Part shown: positions 50,059 through 60,508 of the stretch, in pieces
Layout of the letters: each line of letters starts with the position of its first letter
How positions within the stretch are numbered: the first letter of the stretch is position 1
Assembly (NCBI GenBank): GCA_963850205.1
Contig: CAWKKJ010000017.1
Span: 558,001-622,000 of the forward strand
DNA: 64,000 nucleotides
Direction: 5' to 3'
Origin: JACVRW01 sp963850205
GTDB lineage: Bacteria; Actinomycetota; Thermoleophilia; Solirubrobacterales; Thermoleophilaceae
Notes under the pieces: generated by a model
Databases searched by the model: none
What the model saw: the letters and a program-made list of their open reading frames with translations, nothing else
Told to the model about the DNA's origin: nothing
Translations under genes and position numbers: made by a program

Positions 50059-50487
50059 TCAGGCGGACGGCTCGCCCTGCGCGGTCACGATCAGACGGCG
50101 CGGCCCGCCGTCGTTTCGGTGCTCGCACAGGTAGATGCCCTGCCAGGTGCCGAGCGCCAGGCGGCCGTCGGCCACGGGGATGGTCACCGAGCTGCCCAGC
50201 AGCGACGCCTTGACGTGGGCGGGCATGTCCTCGGGCCCCTCGAGGGTGTGGGAGAAGTAGTCGGCCCCGTCGGGCACGGCGCGGTCGAACCAGGCGGCGA
50301 AGTCCCGCCGCACATCGGGGCTGGCGTTCTCGTTGAGGGTCAGCCCGGCCGAGGTGTGCTGGATGAACACGCTGACCAGTCCCACGTTCAGCCGCGAGAG
50401 CTCAGGCACACCGTCGATCACCTCGTCGGTGACCAGGTGGAAGCCCCGGGGGCGTGCCCGGAGGGTGATCTCCCGCTGAGCCCACAC
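50059..50487 (-). CDS. YjbQ family protein (UPF0047)
   Basis: This 142-residue protein is of the YjbQ/UPF0047 family, reported to have weak thiamin phosphate synthase activity and otherwise of unclear role. Family segments are VFIQHTSAGLTLNENASPDV near residue 40 with the conserved His and Thr, DYFSHTLEGPEDMPAHVKAS with two His-containing motifs, and LALGTWQGIYLCEHR with its Gly-Thr-Trp-Gln. The full length is preserved. It starts ten bases after the GH26-like gene's stop and may be co-transcribed with it. Confidence 0.9.
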   Translation of the reverse strand: MWAQREITLRARPRGFHLVTDEVIDGVPELSRLNVGLVSVFIQHTSAGLTLNENASPDVRRDFAAWFDRAVPDGADYFSHTLEGPEDMPAHVKASLLGSSVTIPVADGRLALGTWQGIYLCEHRNDGGPRRLIVTAQGEPSA

Positions 50488-50497
50488 AGGCTGCTGT

Positions 50498-51517
50498 CTA
50501 CCCGCCGAATTCCGGCGCCAACCCGGTCAGCCGTCGCCAGCGGACCGCCCGGCGCAGCGCCGCGCGGCTGGCCGGGTGGGTGGAGAGCCGGAACTCCGGC
50601 TTCAGCGAGGCGGACTGGTAGTAGACGGCCATGCGCACCCGGGGATGGGAGCGCACAAAGGAGAAGAACCGGCCCACGAAGCCCGGGTCGTCGCGCCCCC
50701 AGACGCCCCACTCCGCGAACACGAACGGCTTGCGTCGCCAGGGCCGCCCGCGGTAGAGGGCGTTCATGGCCGCGGAGCGCTTGTAGGGCGAGTACCAGGT
50801 CGTGCCCACCCAGTCGACGTAGCGGCCTCCCGGCCAGAAGAAGCGAGGATGGTTCTTGGGGATCTCGGGGTTGCCGAAGGACAACGGCACCCACAGCAGC
50901 GCCACGCGCGGCCGGGGCAGCGACCCGGCAGAGGTTCGCACTCCCGGCATCCGCAGCCGGCGCAGCTTCGCGTCGATGGCGGCCACGTCGCCGCCGCGCA
51001 CGATCAGGGCCAGGCGCCGCCAGGCCCGCTTGAACTGCCGCGTGGAGAAGGCGCGCCCGCGCGAGCGGCCGGCGAGGTCGTAGGGCGAATAGGGGTTGTT
51101 GCCGTTGTTCATCTCCGACAGGAAGCGCAGGTAGGTGACGCCGCCCTCCTCGGCGAGCAGCCGGCTGAGCGCCAGGAGAAAGCCGTCCCCGCCTCCTCGC
51201 GCGATCTTCGCCGGCGTGAGCCCCGTGCCCTCGGTGGAGATCGACAACAGCGGGCGGGTGCGCATCCGCGTCGCCTCGCTCAGCTTGATTGAGAGCCAGT
51301 GCCGATCGGAGCTCGTCGCCCGCCAGGAGATGAAGTAGTTGAAGACCGCGGGATGCTTGCCGGACTGCCGCGCGAAGTCGGCGATGTTGGCCGGCTTGTA
51401 GCCGCCCTGTCCGCCCCAGAAGACCTCGTTGCCGGGCGGCAGGAAGGCGCCGCCATGGGCGGTCGCAGGTAGGACGAGCAGCGAAAGGAGGCCCACAGCG
51501 AGGGCCAGTCGCGTCAT
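50498..51517 (-). CDS. secreted GH26-like TIM-barrel protein
   Basis: This exported 339-residue protein has an N-terminal signal peptide (about 1-22: hydrophobic core then TAHGGA). The rest resembles clan A glycoside hydrolases near GH26: VTYLRFLSEMNNGNNPYSPY contains a putative acid/base Glu around residue 135, and KPFVFAEWGVWGRDDPGFV supplies a nucleophile-type Glu around 270. VDWVGTTWYSP lies between. This is the pattern of mannanase-like or related enzymes, although similarity is distant and substrate prediction is not possible. TAGCAT six bases before the ATG suggests leaderless transcription. Confidence 0.65.
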   Translation of the reverse strand: MTRLALAVGLLSLLVLPATAHGGAFLPPGNEVFWGGQGGYKPANIADFARQSGKHPAVFNYFISWRATSSDRHWLSIKLSEATRMRTRPLLSISTEGTGLTPAKIARGGGDGFLLALSRLLAEEGGVTYLRFLSEMNNGNNPYSPYDLAGRSRGRAFSTRQFKRAWRRLALIVRGGDVAAIDAKLRRLRMPGVRTSAGSLPRPRVALLWVPLSFGNPEIPKNHPRFFWPGGRYVDWVGTTWYSPYKRSAAMNALYRGRPWRRKPFVFAEWGVWGRDDPGFVGRFFSFVRSHPRVRMAVYYQSASLKPEFRLSTHPASRAALRRAVRWRRLTGLAPEFGG

Positions 51518-51526
51518 GTGTCGATG

Positions 51527-52534
51527 CTACGCGTGTTCGCTGTCCAGCATGGCCATTTGCTGCTCGGGGTAGCGCTCACCGGCCACGGCGTCGGCCGGCA
51601 CAGCCCCCTCGAGCTCGGCCAGGTCGTCCTCGCTCAGCTCCACCTGGGTCGCGCCCAGCGCCTCGTCCAGCCGCTCGCGGGTGCGCGCGCCCACCAGCGG
51701 GACGATGTCGTCGCCGCGATGGAGCACCCAGGCGATCGCGACCTGGGCCACGCTGGCGCCGCGGGAGTCGGCCAGCCCGCGCAGCGTTTCCACCAGCGCA
51801 AGGTTCTGCTCGCGGTTGGAGCCCTGGAAGCGGGGGGAGTGGGAGCGGAAGTCGCTGGCCGCGAGCTCGCGGTCGGACGAGAAGTGGCCGCTGATGAGCC
51901 CGCGGCTGAGCACGCCGTACGCGGTGACGCCCACGCCGAGCTCCCGGCAGACGGGCAGGATCTCCGGCTCGATGCCACGCGAGATCAGCGAGTACTCGAT
52001 CTGGAGGTCGGCGATCGGGTGGGTCGCCGCGGCGCGGCGAATCGTGTCCGCGCCGACCTCCGAGAGGCCGGCGTAACGCACGTAGCCGGCCTCGATCAGC
52101 TCGGCGATTGCCCCCACCGTCTCCTCGATCGGCACCTGCGGATCGAGCCGGGCGGGACGGTAGATGTCGATGTGCTCGAGGCCGAGGCGGCTCAGGGTGT
52201 AGGCCAGCGCGGTCTTGACCGCGGCGGGGCGGGCGTCGTAGCCGAGCCAGTTTCCGGCCGGGTCGCGCTGGGCGCCGAATTTGACGCTCACGAGGAAATC
52301 GTCGCGAGAGCGGCCGCGGACCGCCTCGCCGATGAGGAGCTCGTTGTGGCCCATCCCGTAGAAGTCGCCGGTGTCGAGCAGCGTGATGCTTGCGTCGAGG
52401 GCCGCGTGGATGGTGGCCACGCTCTCGGCGCGGTCGGACGGGCCGTACATCCCCGACATCCCCATGCAGCCCAGCCCCAGGAGCGAGACCTCGGGACCGG
52501 CGTTTCCCAGCTTGCGAGTGCGCATCGTCGGCAT
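51527..52534 (-). CDS. aldo/keto reductase
   Basis: This NADPH-dependent (beta/alpha)8-barrel oxidoreductase has 335 residues. LLGLGCMGMSGMYGP is at the N-terminus. The catalytic Asp and Tyr are in LLDTGDFYGMGHNE (about 54-60) and the Lys in FLVSVKFGAQRDP (about 84). The position often occupied by the fourth residue (His) reads IYRPARLDP, the Ala-containing variant seen in a large subfamily. VRYAGLSEVGADTIRRAA and IVPLVGARTRERLDEAL are the cofactor-side segments. It probably acts on small aldehydes or ketones. TAGCCT eight bases before the start suggests a leaderless mRNA. It stands alone, divergent from the ATP synthase region. Confidence 0.92.
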   Translation of the reverse strand: MPTMRTRKLGNAGPEVSLLGLGCMGMSGMYGPSDRAESVATIHAALDASITLLDTGDFYGMGHNELLIGEAVRGRSRDDFLVSVKFGAQRDPAGNWLGYDARPAAVKTALAYTLSRLGLEHIDIYRPARLDPQVPIEETVGAIAELIEAGYVRYAGLSEVGADTIRRAAATHPIADLQIEYSLISRGIEPEILPVCRELGVGVTAYGVLSRGLISGHFSSDRELAASDFRSHSPRFQGSNREQNLALVETLRGLADSRGASVAQVAIAWVLHRGDDIVPLVGARTRERLDEALGATQVELSEDDLAELEGAVPADAVAGERYPEQQMAMLDSEHA

Positions 52535-52703
52535 GGCGAACGAGGCTAGAGGGGTCCAGCGCCAAGTGTCACAAAGTAGTCACAAAGTCCCTCGTTCATG
52601 TACCTTTCGTAGCCCCTGGAGGAGACACCGAGCGGGCGCCGCCTCCGTCTCTTCCCGGGAGACCCCCTTGACCTCCCATGCTCTGAGAACATCCGGCGAT
52701 GCC

Positions 52704-53072
52704 ATGGCATCGCGAGCGCTCCCCTATCTCGATCTCGCGGTGCTCGCGGTGGCGCTCCCGGTGTTCCTCCTCGCCGGCTGGCCCCTCTTTGCCTGGGCCG
52801 GGACGACCGCCGTATGGCTGTTCCAGCGGGCGGTGCAGGCGCTGCTCGGGCGTCGTGCCGTGCGCGCTGCAAACCCGCGGATGATGGTGGGCCTGATGAC
52901 CGTGAGCCTGATGGGCCGCATCTGGTTCCTGATGCTGGCCGTGCTCGCCATCGGCCTGATCGACCGCCCCGCGGGCCTGCCCGCCGCCGTCCTCACCCTG
53001 ATCACCTTCCAGGCCTGGTTCACAGGTTTCATGCTCGAACGCGGCCTCGGCGGGGAAGGATCCACACCGTGA
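52704..53072 (+). CDS. small membrane protein at the AtpI position
   Basis: This protein of about 122 residues has three to four membrane helices: LDLAVLAVALPVFLLAGWPL, then a loop with paired Arg residues, NPRMMVGLMTVSLMGRIWFL and LPAAVLTLITFQAWFTGFML. It is immediately upstream of atpB, overlapping it by 4 bases (GTGA), which is where AtpI-like assembly proteins sit. Sequence resemblance to AtpI/UncI is weak, so the role is by position. ATG 52704 is preferred; an in-frame TTG at 52668 is possible. Confidence 0.7.
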   Translation: MASRALPYLDLAVLAVALPVFLLAGWPLFAWAGTTAVWLFQRAVQALLGRRAVRAANPRMMVGLMTVSLMGRIWFLMLAVLAIGLIDRPAGLPAAVLTLITFQAWFTGFMLERGLGGEGSTP

Positions 53073-53968
53073 GCACCAAGGCCAAGGTCGGGATCGGGTT
53101 CGCGATCTATCTGCTCGTGGCGGTCGCGCTCGTCGCGCTGCTGCCCAGCGGGGGCAAGAACGAGGAGTTCGAGCCCACCGACGAGTTCGCCCTCGACCCC
53201 TGGATCTCGCTCAAGATCGGCCCGGTGGACATGAGCATCAACAAGGCGGTGCTCTACCTCGTGCTGGCCTGCGTGATCACGGCCGGGATCATGATCTACA
53301 TCGCGCGTCGCATGGAGGCGAAGCCCAACCGTGTGCAGACGGCGGTCGAGGCGCTCTACGACCTCACCTACACCACCATCACGCGCGGAAACATGTCGCG
53401 GGAGATGGCGCTGCGCTGGTTCCCCTTCGTGGCGACGCTGTTCTTCTTCATCTGGATCTCGAACCTGCTGGGGTACATACCGCTGCCCACCAACACCGCG
53501 CACAAGGCCGACGTCTTCGGGCTCGAGGTGCCCACGCTGGCCATCTACGCCGCCACTGCGAACCTCTCCGTACCGGTGATCCTGACCCTGATCGTCTGGT
53601 TCGCCTACCAGTACGAGGGTATTCGGGCGAAGGGCGTCAGGGCGTACTTCAGCGGCTGGATCCCGAACGGCACCCCGTCCAAGATGCGGCCCTTCATCTT
53701 CGTCATCGAGGCCATCTCGCAGTTCGTCCGAATGATCTCGCTCTCCGTGCGACTCTTCGCCAACATCCTCGCCGGCCACCTGCTCATCCTCTTCATGGGC
53801 GGCGGCTTGGCCGTGCTGCTCGGCCTGGCCGCCCTGGGCTGGATCACCTTGCCCCTGGCCATCGTCTTCTTCGCCTTCGAGGTGGCCCTGGTCGCCACCC
53901 TGCAGGCCTTCATCTTCGCCACGCTCGCGTCCATCTACTTCGGCGAAGCGACCGCCGACCACCACTGA
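53069..53968 (+). CDS. atpB: ATP synthase F0 subunit a
   Basis: Subunit a forms the two proton half-channels against the c-ring. Its 299 residues start with a GTG overlapping the upstream stop. An N-terminal periplasmic-type segment rich in Glu (45-60) is followed by five to six helices. The essential stator arginine is in ISLSVRLFANILAGHLLI (about 229), and IWISNLLGYIPLPTN is the conserved helix-3 end. The final helix carries FAFEVALVATLQAFIFATL. It is the first canonical gene of atpBEFHAGDC. Confidence 0.96.
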   Translation: MSTKAKVGIGFAIYLLVAVALVALLPSGGKNEEFEPTDEFALDPWISLKIGPVDMSINKAVLYLVLACVITAGIMIYIARRMEAKPNRVQTAVEALYDLTYTTITRGNMSREMALRWFPFVATLFFFIWISNLLGYIPLPTNTAHKADVFGLEVPTLAIYAATANLSVPVILTLIVWFAYQYEGIRAKGVRAYFSGWIPNGTPSKMRPFIFVIEAISQFVRMISLSVRLFANILAGHLLILFMGGGLAVLLGLAALGWITLPLAIVFFAFEVALVATLQAFIFATLASIYFGEATADHH

Positions 53969-53985
53969 CACAGGAGGGCCACCGC

Positions 53986-54243
53986 ATGCTCGACATCCTT
54001 CTCCCAATCGCCCAGGTCACCGACGACGGCCTGAAGTCGATCGCCCTCGGCATCGGTGCCGGGCTCGGCTCGATCGGCGCCGGCATCGGCGTCGGCTACA
54101 TCTTCGGAAAGGTGATCGAGTCGGTGACCCGCCAGCCCGAGATGCGGGAGGAGATCACCAGCATCCAATGGCTGGGCTTCGCGTTGACGGAGGCGGTGGC
54201 CTTCTACACCTTCATCTTCGGCCTGATCGCGTTCTTCCTCTAG
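53986..54243 (+). CDS. atpE: ATP synthase F0 subunit c
   Basis: This 85-residue hairpin protein forms the rotor ring. Helix 1 contains the Gly-rich GIGAGLGSIGAGIGVGYIFG and the loop has the conserved RQPE. Helix 2 contains the ion-carrying Glu in FALTEAVAFYTFIFG. The surrounding residues lack the Gln and Ser/Thr pattern of sodium-binding rings, so proton coupling is expected. An AGGAGG ribosome site precedes ATG 53986. Confidence 0.97.
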   Translation: MLDILLPIAQVTDDGLKSIALGIGAGLGSIGAGIGVGYIFGKVIESVTRQPEMREEITSIQWLGFALTEAVAFYTFIFGLIAFFL

Positions 54244-54246
54244 GCC

Positions 54247-54837
54247 GTGGAGCTCCTGACCGACACCAGCCTCCTGGCCGCCGGCGGCGACAACCCGCTG
54301 ATCTCGATCTCCCTCGGGGTCATGATCTGGACGCTGATCGCATTCGGGGTGACGATGTGGCTGCTGAGCAAGGTGGCCTTCCCGCGCATCGCCGAGGCCC
54401 TCGACCGGCGCCGCAAGGCGATCGACGACTCCATCGAGCACGCCGAGCGCATGCGCCGGGAGTCCGACGAGCTGCTCGAGGAGTACCGGGCCCGCCTCCG
54501 CGAGGCGCGCGAGCAGGCCGACGACATCGTGGTGCGAGCCCGCAAGGCCGCCGAGCGCGTGAACGACGACGCCAAGGAGAAGGCGACCCAGCAGCGCGAG
54601 GAGCTGCTCGCCGCCGCCAGGCGCGACATCGAGACGGAGACCCGCCGCTCGCTGGAGGAGATCCGCAAGGAGGTGGCCAACCTCACCGTGGTGGCCACCG
54701 AGAAGGTCACGCGCAAGTCGCTCGACGACGACGACCACCGGCGACTGATCGAGGACGCGCTGTCCGAGGTCGACTTCTCGACCCTGGCGTCCAAGGAGGG
54801 CAACGGATCCGGGTCCGAGGGGTCCGGAGGCAGCTGA
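54247..54837 (+). CDS. atpF: ATP synthase F0 subunit b
   Basis: This peripheral stalk subunit has one membrane helix (about 22-44, SLGVMIWTLIAFGVTMWLL) and a long charged coiled coil to about residue 175, ending in a Gly/Ser-rich tail (GNGSGSEGSGG). The length of 196 is slightly more than usual because of that tail. The GTG start comes 3 bases after atpE. The stop overlaps the atpH start by one base (TGATG). Confidence 0.95.
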   Translation: MELLTDTSLLAAGGDNPLISISLGVMIWTLIAFGVTMWLLSKVAFPRIAEALDRRRKAIDDSIEHAERMRRESDELLEEYRARLREAREQADDIVVRARKAAERVNDDAKEKATQQREELLAAARRDIETETRRSLEEIRKEVANLTVVATEKVTRKSLDDDDHRRLIEDALSEVDFSTLASKEGNGSGSEGSGGS

Positions 54838-55373
54838 TGCAGGAGATCGCCGAGGTGTACTCGCGGGCGCTCTTCGAGGTGGCCAAGGAGCACGACGCGC
54901 TCGACCGGGTGCACGACGAGCTGGGCGAGTTCGCCGACGCGCTGTCGGAGGACTCCAACCTTCAGGTCTTCCTGTTCTCGCCCTACTTCTCCAGCGAGGA
55001 GAAGAAGGACGGGGTGAGCCGCATCGTGAGCGACGCCGACGAGCGCCTGGTGAATTTCCTGGAGCTGCTCGCCGAACGTCACCGCATGCCCGTCCTGTTC
55101 CGGATCAGGAGGTCCGTCGACGCCATGTGGGCGGAAGAGAACCAGCTGCTGCCGGTGACCGTGACCAGCGCCGTGGAGCTCGACGAGAAGCTCGTGGAGG
55201 ACATCGGCCAGCGCATCGGCGAGCAGACCGGCCGCAAGGTCGAGCTGGCCTCCAGCGTCGATCCCGACGTGCTCGGGGGCCTGCGGGTGCAGGTGGGCAA
55301 CATGGTGCTGGACGCCACCGTGCGCAACCGACTGGAACAGCTACGCAAGCAGGTGGCGAGGGCCGCCGCCTAA
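54837..55373 (+). CDS. atpH: ATP synthase F1 subunit delta
   Basis: This stalk-cap subunit links b to the F1 head. Its 178 residues begin EIAEVYSRALFEVAKEHDAL, the classic delta N-terminus. SSEEKKDGVSRIVSDAD and the C-terminal SSVDPDVLGGLRVQVGNMVLDATVRNR-like segment (the delta signature) are also present. It is separate from b, unlike the b-delta fusion of mycobacteria, which argues against a close mycobacterial relative. Confidence 0.95.
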   Translation: MQEIAEVYSRALFEVAKEHDALDRVHDELGEFADALSEDSNLQVFLFSPYFSSEEKKDGVSRIVSDADERLVNFLELLAERHRMPVLFRIRRSVDAMWAEENQLLPVTVTSAVELDEKLVEDIGQRIGEQTGRKVELASSVDPDVLGGLRVQVGNMVLDATVRNRLEQLRKQVARAAA

Positions 55374-55382
55374 GGAGATTCC

Positions 55383-57113
<1,731 letters not shown>

Positions 57114-57115
57114 GC

Positions 57116-58039
57116 ATGGCCAACCTCAAGGACATCCGCGGCCGCATCGCCTCCTTCAAGAACATGCGCAAGATCACGCGCGCGATGGAGATGGTGGCCG
57201 CCGCGCGGCTGCGCCGGGCCGAGCAGCGGATCGAGGCGCTCCGGCCCTACGCCGACGCGATCCGGCGGATGACCAGCCGCGCGTCCCAGGCCGCCGAGAG
57301 CATCCCCAACCTGCCCATCCTCCAGGAGAAGGACGAGGTCCGGCGGGTGGGCCTGCTGCTGGTGACCGGCGATCGCGGCCTGGCGGGGCCCTTCAACGCG
57401 CAGATCATCCGCGCGGGCAACCGGCGCGCCGCCGAGCTCCGCCGCGAGGGAGCCGAGGTGGTCTGGTACGCCTCCGGCCGCCGCGGAGAGTCGTCGCTGC
57501 GGTTCCGGGGCATGGAGATCGGCGACGCCTGGACCGGCTTCACCGACCGGCCCGCCTTCTCCGACGCCCGCGCGATCGCCGACGGCCTGGCTGCCGCCTA
57601 CATCGACGACAAGGTCGACCAGGTCGAGGTGCTCTACAACGGCTTCGTCTCGGCCGTCAACCAGGAGGTTCGCCACGAGACGCTGCTGCCGCTGCAGCAA
57701 GCGGACGTGCTGGAGGACGAGGGCGAGGAGAGCGACTCGGACACCGAGAGCGACGCCGGCGAGCCGGAGCAGCATGCCCGGTCGCTGTGGTTCTACGAGC
57801 CGGACCCCGAGGAGATCCTGGCCCGGCTGGTGCACGACTACGTGGAGATCTCCATCTACAGGGCGCTGCTGGAATCCACCGCGTCCGAGCACGGCGCGCG
57901 CATGACCGCGATGCGCAGCGCCTCCGACAACGCCGCCGATCTGATCGACGACCTCACGCTGGAGGCCAACCGCCAGCGCCAGGCCGAGATCACCCAGGAG
58001 ATCATGGAGGTCGTCGCGGGGGCCGAGGGACTTCGATGA
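57116..58039 (+). CDS. atpG: ATP synthase F1 subunit gamma with acidic insert
   Basis: This is the central rotor shaft, 307 residues. The N-terminal helix NLKDIRGRIASFKNMRKITR and the C-terminal DNAADLIDDLTLEANRQRQA pair to form the coiled coil; GDRGLAGPFNAQI is the conserved Rossmann part. Residues about 200-222 are a run of Glu, Asp and Ser inserted before the FYEPDPEEILARLV segment, where other bacteria have a short loop. The start is 3 bases after the atpA stop. Confidence 0.95.
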   Translation: MANLKDIRGRIASFKNMRKITRAMEMVAAARLRRAEQRIEALRPYADAIRRMTSRASQAAESIPNLPILQEKDEVRRVGLLLVTGDRGLAGPFNAQIIRAGNRRAAELRREGAEVVWYASGRRGESSLRFRGMEIGDAWTGFTDRPAFSDARAIADGLAAAYIDDKVDQVEVLYNGFVSAVNQEVRHETLLPLQQADVLEDEGEESDSDTESDAGEPEQHARSLWFYEPDPEEILARLVHDYVEISIYRALLESTASEHGARMTAMRSASDNAADLIDDLTLEANRQRQAEITQEIMEVVAGAEGLR

Positions 58040-58106
58040 TGCTGAAGCCGCAAGCACTCGGCTCGGCCGAGTGCGCGCGGATGGCATAGAGCAAGGAGAC
58101 TGATTC

Positions 58107-59703
58107 GTGGAAGCCGGAACCGAGACCGAGCAGGAACAGGAGCCCCGCGAGGAGCAGGGCGACGGCGAGGCCGGGGGCAGCGTCGGGACCGTCGAGGAGG
58201 TCCAGGGCGTGGTCATCGAGGCCGCCTTCCCCGATGATCTGCCCGAGATCAACCACGCGCTCGAGATCGAGCTCGACTCCGACGACGGCGACGGCGAGAC
58301 TCGCCGCCTGATCCTCGAGGTCCAGCAGCACCTCGGCGACGACCGCGTCCGGGCCGTGGCCATGGACGCCACCGATGGTCTGTCCCGCGGGGTCAAGGTG
58401 CGCGACACCGGCGGCCCCATCACGGTGCCGGTGGGCGACGTGACGCTCGGCCGCATCTTCAACCTGCTCGGCGAGGTGATCGACGAGGGCGACGAGATCG
58501 AGGTCGAGGAGCGCTGGCCGATCCACCGGCCGGCCCCCAGCGTGGAGGACCTCACGCCCACCCGGGAGATCCTCGAGACCGGCATCAAGGTGATCGACCT
58601 GCTGGCCCCCTACCCCAAGGGGGGCAAGGTCGGCCTGTTCGGCGGCGCCGGGGTGGGCAAGACCGTCCTCATCCAGGAGCTCATCCGCAGCATCGCCGAG
58701 GAGCACTCCGGGCTGTCCGCCTTCTGCGGCGTGGGCGAGCGTTCGCGCGAGGGCAACGACCTCTGGCTCGAGATGACCGAGTCCGGCGTGATCGAGAAGA
58801 CGATGCTCGTGTTCGGCCAGATGAACGAGCCGCCCGGCGCCCGCATGCGCGTGGCCCTGTCCGGCCTGACAATGGCGGAGTACTTCCGGGAGCAGGGCGG
58901 CCAGGACGTGCTGCTGTTCATCGACAACATCTTCCGCTTCGTGCAGGCCGGCTCCGAGGTGTCGGCCCTGCTCGGCCGGATGCCGTCGCAGGTCGGGCTA
59001 CCAGCCCACGCTGGAGACCGAGATGGGCCAGCTGCAGGAGCGGATCACCTCTACCCGCCAGGGCTCGGTCACCTCGATCCAGGCGATCTACGTTCCGGCC
59101 GACGACCTCACCGACCCGGCGCCGGCTTCGGTGTTCGCCCATCTCAACGCGACCACCACGCTCTCGCGGGCGATCGCCGAGAAGGGCATCTACCCGGCCG
59201 TGGACCCGCTCGACTCCACCTCAACGATCCTCAAGCCCGACATCGTCGGCGAGGAGCACTTCGAGACCGCGACGCAGGTCCAGGAGATCCTGCAGCGCTA
59301 CAAGGAGCTGCAGGACATCATCGCCATCCTGGGCATCGACGAGCTCTCCGACGAGGACAAGCTCACGGTGCAGCGAGCCCGCAAGGTGGAGCGCTTCTGC
59401 TCGCAGCCGTTCTTCGTCGCCGAGGAGTTCACCGGCACGTCGGGGCAGTACGTGCCGATCGAGGAGACGGTGCGCTCCTTCCGCGAGATCATCGACGGTA
59501 AGCACGACGACGTTCCGGAGCGCGCCTTCCTGCTCAAGGGATCGATCGACGACGTGGTCGAGGGCGCTCGCGGCGCGAGCGACGACGACGAGGACTCCGA
59601 GGAGAACGAGGAGGCCGACACCGAGCGGGAGGGTGAGGCCGAGGCCGAGCGCGAGGCGGGCGAGGATCCCGCCACCGAGGCCCGCGAGAACGAGGACGAG
59701 TAG
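58107..59703 (+). CDS. atpD: ATP synthase F1 subunit beta, acidic ends, one frame break
   Basis: This is the catalytic F1 subunit. The P-loop is GGAGVGKTVLIQEL (about 175), and GERSREGNDLW and LLFIDNIFRFVQAGSEVSAL follow. At 58995-58997 a run of three G holds one base too many. With it removed SQVG continues into YQPTLETEMGQLQERI, and the sequence runs to TAG 59701-59703. An acidic N-terminal leader (about 25 residues) and an acidic C-terminal tail (about 60 residues, Glu/Asp/Ala) extend the corrected protein to about 531 residues against 465-480 usual. The break must be an error, since the operon is essential. Confidence 0.93.
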
Positions 59704-60116
59704 TGGCGCGTACCTCCTTCCCGGTGGAGGTCCTCACGCCCGAGGGCCAGGTGTTCGCCGACGAGGTGGAGATGGTCTCCACGCGGACGAGCACCGGGTC
59801 GATCGGCGTGCTGGCCAACCACGCACCGCTGATGGCGATTCTGGAGCCCACGGAGCTGCGGCTGTACAAGTCCGATTCGGACGTGATCCGCTTTGCCCAG
59901 GGGGAGGGCTACCTGCAGGTGGTGGACAACCAGGCGCTGGTGCTGGTGGAGGAGGCGATCGCCCCGGACGACATTGATCGCGGCGCGTTCGAGTCGCGCC
60001 TGCAGGAGGCGCGCGACGCGCTGGAGCGGGCGGAGGAGGAGTCCGAGGAGCGCCTGCGGGCGGAGCGTGAGGTCAAGCGCTACGAGGCGTTTCTCGAGGT
60101 GGGCTCGGGGTCTTAG
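59703..60116 (+). CDS. atpC: ATP synthase F1 subunit epsilon
   Basis: This rotor-stalk and regulatory subunit has 137 residues. The beta-sandwich has FPVEVLTPEGQVFADEVEMV and GSIGVLANHAPLMAILEPTE (the epsilon signature). The helical hairpin starts near residue 88 and ends in a run of Glu and Arg. GTG 59703 overlaps the last base of the atpD stop. It is the last gene of the operon. A long inverted repeat begins 20 bases after its stop. Confidence 0.95.
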   Translation: MARTSFPVEVLTPEGQVFADEVEMVSTRTSTGSIGVLANHAPLMAILEPTELRLYKSDSDVIRFAQGEGYLQVVDNQALVLVEEAIAPDDIDRGAFESRLQEARDALERAEEESEERLRAEREVKRYEAFLEVGSGS

Positions 60117-60135
60117 GGCCTGGGCGTTGGTGGTG

Positions 60136-60254
60136 GCGGGGCCGCCGTCATCGCCTGTCCGCCGACCTGCTCGCTCGCTTCGCTTGCTCGTTTCGCTCGC
60201 CGCTGCGCGGCTCGCTCGGACACGGTCTGCGGCCAGGGATGCCGGCGGCCCCGC
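60136..60254. repeat. long imperfect hairpin after the atp operon
   Basis: Outer arms of 12 bases (GCGGGGCCGCCG / CGGCGGCCCCGC) enclose about 95 bases. Just inside, CATC-GCCTG pairs with CAGG-GATG around one bulge, and the core is built from repeats of GCTCGCTTCG-like units that can fold on themselves. It may serve as the atp operon terminator, an mRNA-stabilising end or an extragenic repeat family. It has no T-tract. Confidence 0.5.
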
Positions 60255-60508
60255 GGCCGGAGCGGGCCTTTGCGCGGGCGGGCGAGGGTCCTGCCTGCAC
60301 GGGCGAGGGGGAGAGAGGGGCGGCCGGGATCGGGCTCCCGCAGTTCGTCCCGAGCAGGCGCCCTCGGCGCGTCCGCGCAGACGCGTCATCGGGGTTCACG
60401 GAAGGAGAGACTCGGCGGACTCGTAGTTGGTGCCCAGCAGGTCCGCTGCGAGGATCCGGCTAGGGCGCGGTCTGCTCCCTGCACGGGAACCATCGAGGAG
60501 GACACGGC
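60255..60508. other. rest of the intergenic gap before the alpha/beta hydrolase
   Basis: The remaining part of the 392-base gap is GC-rich with no convincing gene. It presumably contains the hydrolase promoter, which I cannot pinpoint. GAGGAG near 60495-60500 is the hydrolase ribosome site. Confidence 0.4.

Noticed and set aside
52704..53072. Confident AtpI assignment
   Set aside because: Position fits but sequence similarity to AtpI is weak; kept as small membrane protein.
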